The notes beneath the pieces were generated by a model. It was not told the origin of the DNA. It made no database searches and saw nothing but the letters and a program-made list of their open reading frames with translations. DNA of 40,766 nt from positions 1-40,766 of the forward strand of contig MPNW01000478.1 in assembly GCA_011800805.1 (NCBI GenBank), written 5' to 3'. The position numbers were made by a program, and so were the translations under genes. The first letter of the stretch is position 1. Each line of letters starts with the position of its first letter. The DNA is from Hirudo medicinalis (taxonomy: Eukaryota > Annelida > Clitellata > Hirudinida > Hirudinidae). Shown here one piece after another: positions 1 to 10,765 of this stretch.

Positions 1-225
1 TATATTAATCATGTTGTGATATAATGATATTATATAATTAATATATATGTATATATTAATCACGTTGTGATATAATAATATTATATAATTAATATATATG
101 TATATATTAATCATGTTGTGATATAATAATATTATATAATTAATATATATGTATATATTAATCATGTTGTGATATAATAATATTATATAATTAATATATA
201 TGTATATATTAATCACGTTGTGATT
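1..225. repeat. 51-bp AT-rich tandem repeat, about 4.4 copies
   Basis: Units begin at 1, 52, 103, 154 and 205. Each opens with TATATTAATCAYGTTGTGAT and continues with alternating A/T. The copies differ at only one or two positions, such as C/T within the AYGTTG motif and one A/G change. The array runs off the left edge, so its full size is unknown. It lies in the intron upstream of the first visible exon of gene A. Confidence 0.95.
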
Positions 226-288
226 TAGTTTAAGTTTCTAATAAAAGTTCTTAATTGTGTCTTACATTAAATCACATACAATTTTAAG

Positions 289-3200
289 GACAATACTCTG
301 TGTCAATGTTTAAGCGACTATGATGAAAATGATGAAATACCGCTTAAGACATGCGACATTGTATGCGATGATGGAATTAATAACTGCGGTGGTAAAGATG
401 CTTTTTCGGTGTATCTCGGTTGGTTGGTTTTCTTTATAAATTCTTTAATTACAGTGTTCATAACTCTTCGTAATTAATTAATAGAATCGCATTAAATTTA
501 TTTTTAATCTTTGCATAAATTTACGACAGTATCAATCCGACTACCAACTTACAAAGGATGTCTCATGGTATCAGAAAGTTCTCTCAATTCCAGAATTTGG
601 GGCAACATGACCACAGTAAAATGCCTTCACCACTGCGATAACTATAACTTTGCATTACTTAAGGTAATTGTGAAGTTCAATCAATGTTACCTTGACATTA
701 ATAATAATTTTAATATCTCAAAATCGATTAAATACACTAACGTTTACGGATCAAGAAAAAATTGATTTTGTAGGACGGCAACTCTTGCTTTTGTTACAAC
801 GGCACAATTCCTTCGACAGGGTCACAATATATTTCATGTACCACAGAATGCAGCGGAAATTCAAATGAATTTTGTGGAGGAATGATTATTACTCCGTATA
901 TGAAAGTATGCCAATTGAAAGATATTTGTAATCACAAACAATTGGTATTCTGAACTATTTGATTTACAGCTTGTTTGAAGCGAATGTACGAATCCATTCA
1001 ATGTTCCAAATTGTTTAAATGTGCTGGCTCATACGATATTTACGGACTTTGTATGGGTAATTGTAAATTCGGATTTCTGGGTGATTATTGCATGGAACGA
1101 GGTGAATTACTAAGATATTGTTTTTCACGTTAAAATATGAAAACAGCACATAATATTAAACTTGTGAAAAATTATATCTATTAAACAATGATTTACCAAG
1201 TTGTTAATCGAACTTTACATTTATATAAGATATATATTAATATATGTCATAAATCACTATCCCCTTTTGACTCGGGTGGCTCAATATTGCTTTACAAGCT
1301 CAATATCATGTCTTCTTTTTGCTGATCACAGTTCTCTTTACCCTGCCTAGAGCAATGTTTGCTCTTTTAGCTGCTTTTCACAATGCATTACTAATTTTCC
1401 ACTCTTGTGCATAATCACACCTAGATCTCTTTCTTCTACTCACTGATTTAACATCTGTCCATCAAATTCAGAAATTCAGAAATTGTGTCAAAAACGTTTC
1501 TGATTTATTAACCAAGCCGTAGACCTGTTAACAAAATTTAGACAAAAGTCCAATAGAAGCAAATTTTACAGTTTAAATATAGAAAAACATGCTTTCACAG
1601 CAAACGACGTTCTTATTAGACTCGGAAGTATTAAATAATGAGATTAGCGGGTTGAATTTCTGGAGCATAAAAGCATCATAAATTTAAAGAGAGACAACTT
1701 TTGAAATTTCAACATAAAAATGGAGACACTTTTTTCATTAAATTAGTGTTAAAGTTGAGTTGAGTTGAGTCTTCACTATGACTTCTTAGGAGAAGACAAT
1801 TAAATATAAGATAAGTTCATCACACTCACGTCACAAACACTTCTTAGCTACTATAAATAATCGTGTTACGTTATGTCACGCTATGTTATTTAAAACATTT
1901 GTGCGAAACTATGGGAAATTTAAACATTTTAAAGGCCAAAATTCCACAGTCCTTGCAATTGTGAAACACTTTTTCATTTCAACGGATTTAAAGCATTTGG
2001 TGATTATCCAAGGAATATGGCTGAGCTTTAACTGGCCAAACGATCTACCATAGTTGTTAATGTGCATTGTTTATAAGTGGTAATCGTAATTCAATTAATT
2101 ATTTCACAGCGAAAGTATCTCCGACAAAGGTCATTAGCAAGACCATATCAGCTCGCGTTTCCATCACAGATTATTCACACCACGTACTCTCAGTTTCATC
2201 GACCATCGAAAGGAGACTTCCCGACATCAACTGCCAGGATTTCAATCCGTGCAAAGATAAGGCAAACACGGAATGTCTTATTCTAGGTGGAAAGGTTAAG
2301 TGCGAATGTACTATGGGATATTCAAGAACCGATGAACGATCCGAATGTGAAGGTTTTAAAATGCTTTCAAATGAAGTGTTTATGATTTATTTTAATTAGT
2401 CAACGTAACGTGTACTCCAGAGTCCATTTTAATCAAATTTTAGACATTGATGAATGTGTATTCGAACCATGTGATACACGAAATGCAGTTTGCTCAAATA
2501 CGAAGGATTCCTATATCTGCGAGTGTTTACCAGGATTCAGCAACAGAATATCGAGCGATATCTGCATAGGTAGAGGCATAACTTTATATATTTATGATTT
2601 GTAATGTTACAAAAATAATTAATAAGCTAATGTAAATGTAGTAGGCCTTAATCGTTAAGTAAAACACATTAATGTTTAACTTATGCAATAGCATACATTT
2701 ATACAGAGTATACTTGTTATATATACTTATACTTGTTTTATGAATAATATGCACATGTATTTTCATAATAAACCGAAAAGATGACTTCGATGAGATAAAT
2801 TGATGATTTGGGAGACCTTCTCAAGGACAATGTTTGACCAATCTCCACGGATGCTGATGGTGTCTTCGTCAATAAGAAGTTTAATGAAACAAGAATGGGT
2901 TGATGGTTGAGTTATTTAATGTCAACGGGTTCTTATACACATGTCATCGTTTTTGTCGCGGTGTTGGAGCACTAAAGTTCCTCCCACTCACATTCTTTGA
3001 TGATAATATTTTATTATCACGTCATATTTATACCAATTAATGTTGTACTATGCAGACGTCAATTAGTTGTTGAGGATATTAATTTCATTGACTGTAGATA
3101 AAACAATTTTAAATTATTAAACGAAAGTGCTCGTGAAATTGGAAAGCATCAAAACCTTATTATTCAGGAGAAAACTTTTAAATTACAAATTAATGTTAAA

Positions 3201-4003
3201 AGTTGTGGGAAAGTATTTTTAAGGGTCTTGAAGGACTTTGAGAGTTTACGTAGGTTGAACCAAATATTCCTAGGTATATTAAGCAGGTGATTTGTTTGCT
3301 GGGGAAGTCAAATGTGTCTGGTGTAAAACTAGTGCATTACGAACATGCGAGATGTGTTTCAATTCGAACAGTTCCTTTGAAACGCTCTAAATTATGTAAT
3401 TGTCACATGGAAGTTACATGATAGTCCGAAAATACTCAGCATAATACTCCCGTCCTTAGGTAAGCTGAAGACGCTAATAAGTCTATCACTACTATATTGT
3501 GGTACGGTGTGGAAATTGTTTATGTTTTAAAATACAATTGTAGCCTACAAAAAATAAAATGACTAGAATTGAGTATCAGAAGGATGATGACAGTTTGTGA
3601 TATGAGACAGAAAGACCGGAGTAAGTTGAATAATTGAAAAGAGATTATTAATTTCATTCATTCTATTTCAGATAATTCAAGTGTTGGAAATGAAATGGTT
3701 ATGGTTCATTCAAAATATTGGTTGATATTGGCGTACATTTCGCCTTTGCTTTCGGCAATAGTTCTGTTCATGTTCCTCAGGTGCTTTGGTTATGTGTCTG
3801 TCTTTTCGAGTTTCATCAGTCCATATTTGCATACATTTATTAAGTTATCAACAATTTTCTCCAAACATTAAAACACTCTGTTGTTGCGTTCTAGCTTCTA
3901 TTCTTCGTCAGCAACGAGAGAAAGTGATGTAAGTCCATGGGAATCAGAAATCCACAGAAAAGCCTCCGCAGCAGTCAGCATTGCTTCTACGGAGACAAAA
4001 TAA
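289..4003 (+). CDS. Gene A: WSC/EGF single-pass membrane protein, 5' partial, with an apparent frameshift
   Basis: This is the 3' part of a type I membrane protein; upstream exons lie outside the window. Exons read as 289-418 (second half of WSC1), 530-663 and 774-905 (WSC2), 970-1101 (six-Cys EGF-like with YxxYGLC), 2110-2352 (stalk plus EGF), 2444-2569 (calcium-binding EGF starting DIDEC), 3672-3780 (transmembrane, [19 protein letters not shown]) and 3895-4003 (Ser-rich tail and TAA). Splice sites are GT-AG with a 1-0-1-1-1-1-2 phase series shared with genes B to D. Relative to gene B, exon 774-905 lacks one base after the CGG of WSC2, so the frame hits TGA just inside the next exon. An alternative acceptor at 979-980 would rescue the frame but lose a cysteine. 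It could therefore be a pseudogene, a rescued gene or an assembly error. Gene B is its closest paralogue. The ligand is unknown; WSC domains are known as putative carbohydrate binders. Confidence 0.85.
1255..1470 (-). mobile_element. Non-LTR retrotransposon remnant (reverse transcriptase C-terminal part)
   Basis: Read on the minus strand, this piece encodes a broken match to the region after the RT catalytic motif. It includes [11 protein letters not shown] followed by a Cys and the K/A-rich segment before LG, as in CR1/Jockey-type elements. Stops and frame breaks interrupt it. It is related to the larger remnant at 12775-13455. It lies in intron 1102-2109 of gene A. The matching intron of gene B (7334-7867) lacks it, so it probably inserted after the A/B duplication. 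Confidence 0.6.
2570..3671 (+). other. Intron of gene A before the transmembrane exon
   Basis: AT-rich, with no coding signal. Segment 3215-3350 (ACTTTGAGAG, then AATATTCCTA and a TCAAATGTG block) aligns with 8450-8580 in the equivalent intron of gene B. It is therefore duplicated intron sequence rather than a separate element. Confidence 0.6.
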
Positions 4004-4786
4004 AATAAAAATAACAGCATGTGAAGAAAGCAAACACTCACCATAAAATAATGCGCTTCTGGAATTTGATTTTTTTTTTAAACTGAAACATTTTTTATAA
4101 ACCTTTTGATCAACTTCCATATTAGCGTCCTAAACATGAAATACAAAGTACTGATCGAAACTTTCAGAGCTTCTGTTGTGTGATAAATAATGTTAATTAA
4201 TATTGAGTGATGACACAAGAATTGCCAAAAAATTGTTTAACAGCCTCATAACATTATATTTTGTATAACTTGCCACAAGAAACATAATTTTAGAATTATT
4301 AAAATAATTGAATTTCACTACTTGGTTGTTCCCTTATTATTAGAATGTTTCTACCTAACATACTGCATAACTCATGACCATCCTATTTATTAAATATTGC
4401 TTGGTATTGGTCTATAAACAATATTTAGTTTTTTATTTTGATATCCAATCCGAGATTAAAGGCTTCATAAAAATTCCTTTTAAAAATGAAGACCTAAACT
4501 CAATTTTCACGAATTAATATTTCGGGTCTTTCGTTATTTTGAAAGTGACGTAAATACTTAAAATCTCATTTGCAAACAACACCTCTGTTAAATTGCCCAC
4601 TTTTGAATGAATTTTGTTAAAAGTTTTGCATATATTAAACAAAAATCATAGAAAAAGCTACTTCTAATTGGTGATTCCGCTACTTCGCCAAGTCCACAAT
4701 CCTGAAATCTAAGAATTATTACATAAGTAATTATTGATTATTTGAAGTCTGACGTGAATTACAAGTTAAGAATTGTTCGATGGAAG
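4004..4786. other. Intergenic spacer between genes A and B
   Basis: AATAAA overlaps and follows the gene A stop at 3999-4009 and may be its polyadenylation signal. The rest is AT-rich with no ORF, repeat or RNA that I recognise. The promoter of gene B must lie here, but I see no clear TATA box. Confidence 0.5.
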
Positions 4787-7700
4787 ATGACGACATCACA
4801 GCTTTTCAATTCCATCAAGTTTTTGACAGCCTTATTTTTCCAACAACAAATAATAACAGGTTGACTTTGCACATGTTGAACGATATTGAAATGAGGTTTA
4901 TTGTGTGATGTTGGTGTTTAGCATATAACAATGTTTATTAGAAATACAAGGTCAATTTGTGCATACTTTATAGTTTTGAGTTAAAACTCATCTTACGCAG
5001 TGGTGCACTCAGAAATTTGGGGAAATTTGTTTCGAGAAATACATATGTCGGAAAATACATATGTTACTTTAAAAAAAAAGAAAGGGGAGCAAAAACTACA
5101 CTCCATAGCTGGTCATGAATCAGGATAAATTAAATTCATTGAATCTAATTATTATTCGATTAATTATTCTAGTAATTTTCTAATTCATAAAATATAAACC
5201 TGCACCAATCAGTTTATTTAATGAATAATTTTAAGTTTCAATGGTTGTCTGTATTTTAACAGATGTTGCCGGTCTAAACATTGCTCTGAATAAAAATGGA
5301 ACATATTGCAACAACAAGCCCCTGTCCAAAATTATGTTCGATGGTGATAAAAACCAAAGCAGGAGTGAAATTATGATAGATTCGTGTCTTGAATCAAATG
5401 CCTATGTCGATATAGCTTTGGGTGCAATGTACGACATACACTACGTGATCGTTTATGCCGGCAATGGTAATAGTTTTATTAATAATAGTAATAATAATAA
5501 TAAGTAATAGTAATATTTTTCTAAGTAAAAGAATTTTGGAATTGACCTTTCCAGTAGAATGTTTGCATCAAATATATGAGAAATTATCAAACTTTGTAGC
5601 GTAAATGTAATGCATGAACAGAATTCGAAAGAATTTTCGATTTTTTTCATGAAAGCATTTTCATCGTTTAAATTAACTTTTTTAAATTTGACAAAACAAA
5701 TGCGAAGTTCTGAATGAGAGATCTCAAATTCAGCACCAGAGACAGTTAATTAAAACCAAGAATGAAAACGTTGTAATTCTTGCGAATAATTATCTTTTCT
5801 AATTCAATTGTCTTTTCTAATTGAATTAGGCACCAAAAGAGGACAATTGGATAACTTCGAGGTGTACGTAGGTGATCAAGACATTTTAGTCGCAAGCTCT
5901 GAGTTTTGGGGACCCAGTGTGATGTCAGAACAAGGAATGAGAGTGAACTGTGAGGCACCTAGTGCATTGGTTTCTACAGTCAGAATTCGATCACGAGCGA
6001 ATGAGGGACTTTCAATATCAGAAATCGAAGTTCACACTCTCGGTAAATTTTTCACAAACAATAATGTTTCTATTTCCATGCTTTCATGTCTGCATGACTT
6101 GTCTTACATGACACTTTCATGACTTCAAGCGTCAGGCATACCTGGTGAAACGTCCAAACTTTATCAAGGATGCTTCAGAAAATTTGGCGAGCATTTCATA
6201 TTTCATGATTCGCCATTGTTCACCGGATGCCAGCAAAGTTGCTTAACTAAGGGATATATATATTTTGGAATCAAGGTTGTTTTGTTTGATATCAATTCAT
6301 ATGTGATCACATAATTTATTTACTTTATGTGATTTATTTGCGTAAATTCTGGTCTTCGATTTTATAATTGTCATAATCATAAAAATTATCATAACCCGTT
6401 GATGTTGTTCTGCCAGCGGAGGTAATCTTGGCTTTGTAATCTATGTATAATTTTTAAATTATGCTTAAGTTTTTGTTTTAGTAAAGATTTTAAATAAGTT
6501 AGACATTGAATTAATATTTCTTTTTAATGTGAAGAATAATATAGCCTGTCACTGCGGAGGTGACTATGATGAAATTGATGAAATACCTCTGAAAACATGC
6601 GACGTATATTGTGATAACGGATTTAACTGCGGGAGTAGAGCGGCCTTTTCGGTGTATCTTGGTTGGTTGGTTGTCTTTCATCACCAAATATATACATAAA
6701 TAAATATGAATATATAACTTTGATAATTAAGATAATTTGTTTTTTTATCTGTCCATCAATTAACGACAGCATCAGTCCGACTACCCGCTTACAAAGGATG
6801 TCTCATTGTGTCAGAGAGTTCTCTCGAGTCAAAAATTCAAGGCAACATGACCATAGCAAAATGCCTTCATCACTGCGATAACTATCACTTAGCATTACTA
6901 AAGGTGGACTTGACTGAGAGAACATTGAATCTTGATAAATCTCAAAATTGATTTACTACACTATTGTTAATGGATCAAACAAAATTGTTTTTATAGGATG
7001 GCAACTCTTGCTTTTGTTACAACGGCACAATTCCTTCGATGGGTTCTCAATATCGTTCTTGCACCGTGGAATGCAGCGGAAACTCAAGTGAAATTTGTGG
7101 TGGGAAAAGGTATCTGTCTGTGTACGAAAGTATGTTACATGAAAGGTGAAACATGAACAAATAAATGAAAATAATTGATGTTCCGATTATATATTTAAAA
7201 GCTTGTTTGAGTGGAAAGTATGCATCGGTTAGATGTTCCAAATTGTTTAAATGTGCTGGCTCCTACGATATGTACGGACTTTGTAAAGATGGCTGTAAAC
7301 AAGGATACTGGGATGACCATTGCATTGAACGAGGTGAATTCACAGTGGTGTTTCTTAGTAAAACGTGATAACAACATGATTATGTCCTGTGAATATTTCA
7401 ATCTATATTAAAAATAATTACCGAGTCGATACTTGTGTCGAGAAACTCTGCAAGATGTTTTAAAGCCTTTAAGTTGAAGGTGTTCATACAATCTTGACTA
7501 AATTTCAACAATAGGAAATGTCACATTTTGATGAAAGAATGACATGCTTTCACAGCTGGCCACGTTTCTATTGGAAACAGAAGGGTTGAATTAAAAGTTT
7601 CGCGCTATGAAATTTCGGGAAATAGTATAGGCATTAAGAAGACAGACATTGTTTTAAACTTTGACATGAAAATGTGAACATGTTTTAATAAGATAGATAT

Positions 7701-9701
7701 TGTTTGGATACATTAACAAAGAGTTCTTAGGGCAAGTCACGCATGTCTGGAGCTGACTTGAGCACGTTGGAAATATCATAAAATGCTGTGAACATGTTTC
7801 AAAATTTAAAAATCCCGTAAAACAAACAAATGACAATTAAAAAATTCCCAAAGTCACGCCGTTTCAGGTAAAAAACGTCTCCCCCCCCTAAATGTCTGCA
7901 AATGAATCCTTGTTTAAACAAAACAAACACGGAATGCATCGTCCAAAATGACACTGTTAAGTGCGAATGCTTAAATGGATATGTAAGGATCAATAAGTTA
8001 TCTGAATGTGAAGGTGAGTCAAAAATGTTTCTAAATTAATAGTTTTTAATTGATCCTCATCAGTCGTAATGAAAAAATTGATTTTAACCAAATCAAATTT
8101 TAGACATTGATGAATGTAAATTCGAACCATGCGATACACGAAATGCAGTTTGCTCAAATACGAATGGTTCCTATATCTGCGACTGCTTACCAGGATTCGG
8201 CAAGATAATATTCACTGACATCTGCACAGGTAAAGAAAACTTTTTTGTGCAATATTAGTTATCCTATCAGTAGAGAGTGGCATTTTATAAGTGACATGTT
8301 TTCGTGAACGTCTGACAATCCACACGAATATTGCCTTCGACAATATGAGGCCATATAAAACAAAACTTGTGAAGGTTGAATTGTTTAGGGTCAACTCGTT
8401 CTTATGTAGATAGTTGAGGTCGCCGGTGATAAAAATTTACCAAAAATGTATTTTGAATAGCCTTGAGGAACTTTGAGAGTGCATGCAGGACAGCAGGCTG
8501 AACTGAATATTCCTATGCATCTACATTCTTACTGGAGACCTATTTAGCTAGGAATTCAAATGTGGCTGGTTTTAAAGTAAAGTAACTCTAAAGTACTTCA
8601 CTTTAGACACTAGCATTTCAAACCACTGGAAATCTGATTACTACTTATTAAACCAAAGTAAACATAATTTGAAAGTTAATTAATAATCCAACCATACTTA
8701 GCAATGTATCTATGCGGTATGGAAATTGTATATGTTTTGGAATATTACTGTCAGATTACAAACATTAAATGTTGGATAGTGGAATAACAGAAGGCTAGGT
8801 TTTCAAGGATCTGTGATATATAACTCAAATGCCAGAATACTTTGAAATACTTTTGAAAAAATTCACTGATTTCATTAATTTTATTTCAGAAAATACAAGC
8901 GTAGAAAATGAATTGTATGTTGATCATTTAAGATATTGGATGATGATGGCGTACCTTTCGCCTTTGCTGACGGTGCTGTTCATGATCATGATGATGTGGT
9001 AGGTTGTAGCGTTTTGGTCATGTTTCTATCATTTCAAGTATCATTCAGTTATTAAAGTACACAGTTTTAAATGGCCAGCCTAAATTTGAGATTGAATAAC
9101 GCAGCTCCATGGGCGTCAGAGTATCTTGGTAATTATGAAGGATGTCTTGAAAAGATCGTGTCTAAATAACTCTCCAAAGATAATTTAAAATTTATTAACT
9201 TAATAGTTATCAAGGCTTAATTAATTTTAGTGATCCTCAAGGGTTGTCTCCTGCATAAAATAACCACTTCAGTTTATTTTAATACTCGTTTGTCTTTGGA
9301 TTCTCGGCCAGTCTTCTCTTCTTCTGCCTCTCATTGTTTGCGCCTTAAAGCTTAGTCCAACTATCAGCCACCCTAACAGTAAAGAACCTACTTCTTAAAA
9401 AGCTTAAATTCTGTGATATTAGGAGCGCAAATGATTATCTATGCTTAATTAGGCTTTCTTACCTTACCTTGTTGTCTACGCTAACTTCAAATCTCCTGAT
9501 AATCTATGATGAATTATAATTTTTAATTAATGCCATTCAAAACAGTAATTAAGTCTGTTAACACGTTCTAGTGTTTATTCCCCGGGATCAAGTGAAAGTG
9601 TCCCCCGTTCTGAGCTTCGAAGGAACAGAAAAATCTCTCAGGCAAGCTCCATCGTATCGACATGGACAAGTACAAGTGGGAGGCAGAAAGTGCTGCCTTA
9701 A
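4787..9701 (+). CDS. Gene B: lectin-like/WSC/EGF single-pass membrane protein, 12 exons
   Basis: Exons: 4787-4859 (signal peptide, core FLTALFF), 5263-5466 and 5830-6042 (galactose-binding-like; starts LNIALNK and ends ISEIEVHTLG), 6130-6275 and 6535-6661 (WSC1), 6770-6903 and 6997-7129 (WSC2, YKGC to CGGKRYLSVYE), 7202-7333 (six-Cys EGF-like), 7868-8013 (EGF), 8104-8229 (calcium-binding EGF, DIDEC), 8890-8998 (transmembrane, Met-rich) and 9572-9701 (tail, TAA). About 557 residues: signal 1-24, lectin-like to about 163, WSC1 to 254, WSC2 to 343, EGFs to 478, TM about 495-514. The start was chosen because this ATG opens a hydrophobic exon that ends in the same phase-1 ACA-G donor as gene C. 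Exon 7868-8013 is out of frame by one base at a run of eight C (7881-7888). Restoring one base makes the total exon length divisible by three. The fold suggests carbohydrate or surface binding, which is inferred. Confidence 0.88.
8230..8889 (+). other. Intron of gene B before the transmembrane exon
   Basis: No coding potential seen. It shares blocks with gene A intron 2570-3671, which supports duplication of the whole locus. Confidence 0.55.
9300..9500 (-). mobile_element. Possible LINE reverse-transcriptase tail remnant
   Basis: On the minus strand, 9350-9395 reads RFFTVRVADSWTKL followed by a stop. This resembles the FF..RV..WN.LP end of CR1/Jockey reverse transcriptases. A weak HR..FALL..Q..SFLRS stretch precedes it. 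It is heavily decayed and sits in the last intron of gene B. The call rests on one short motif, so confidence is low. Confidence 0.35.
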
Positions 9702-10765
9702 ATAAAAAAAAATGTGAAATACGAATTTTCTTTTTTAGATTTTTAAATTGAAACGTTTTATCAACTTTACAGCCTAATAAACTCAAAGAAATGCAAAGTT
9801 TTATCTCTAAAACCTTTAAGACGTCTGTTGTTCTTTTATTAAACAACTAGTATACCCGGCCATGCTCTGGCTCAGTCAGGTTAAATGGAATATAAATTTT
9901 TATAAATTAATTTTATTTCATATTATTTTATGGCTTCTTAAATTGAGAACCTTTCAAGAGCTGGTTGTATGGAAAACACACAAATATGTAGACAAACGTT
10001 CATTTTTATTTGTGCAAATTAGATATTGAGAATGTCAAAAAAAAGTTCGCAACGGGGCGATGTAATAATGTCATAGAAGTCGTTGAAAATCCGATTATTA
10101 TAACCATGAAAAACATTTTATAAGCGAGCGGATTTTTGTTGATAGTTTTAAGAGTTTGCTGTCAAGATGTTCAACGTGTTTGCTTTACAAGTTAAGTAAA
10201 TTAACTGTTAACGACAATTCAAACAAGCTACGATGAGTGACGGATTTAGCCATACCCCTCCCCTTCCATCACACCCCAGTGATTTTTAAAATCTCAGATA
10301 AACTAATTACATCTATTTAAATTTATTTTTTTTTTATTTTACTTCAATTATTATGGAGTTAAATAACAGTAGCCGTCTCCCTCTAAATCCGCCAGAGTGT
10401 TCCAGGTCCCCCTGAGCAGTGAATGAGAAGATTCTAAATGTAAAAGTTATCAAGTGAGAACATCACGTAGCGCTTAAATCGGCATTTGAATCTTAGGTTA
10501 TTTTATTTATGCATTTGAAATTAAATTATTTTTAAAAATCATAGTTCTGTCGCATGCAAAGGACATTTAGAATTTAGAATTTTGTTAGCGTCACATTTCA
10601 ATTCGTTGCTTTATTTACCTCAGTTACGTCATCCACTCCATCTCAACAACGAAGCCAAATCCGTTCAAATTCGTTTTTATTTTATTACTTTTTGAAAGAT
10701 TCCAGCACGTTACATGGACTTTTTAAAGCTGGATTAATTCTGAATAACAATTGATCATTCGGGTA
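9702..10765. other. Intergenic spacer between genes B and C
   Basis: It holds a likely gene B polyadenylation signal AATAAA at 9776-9781, plus one overlapping the stop at 9701-9706. A phrase TATACCCGGCCATGCTCTGG at 9851-9870 looks like the edge of a dispersed repeat. A GGATTTAG/CTAAATCC inverted pair lies near 10244 and 10383. No ORF or RNA gene seen. Confidence 0.5.

Noticed and set aside
9849..9960. TATACCCGGCCATGCTCTGG repeat-edge-like sequence
   Set aside because: It looks like a dispersed repeat end, but the window has no second copy to define it.
10237..10395. Possible small inverted-repeat element (GGATTTAG ... CTAAATCC)
   Set aside because: Only about ten bases pair, ends are not clear and no target duplication was found.
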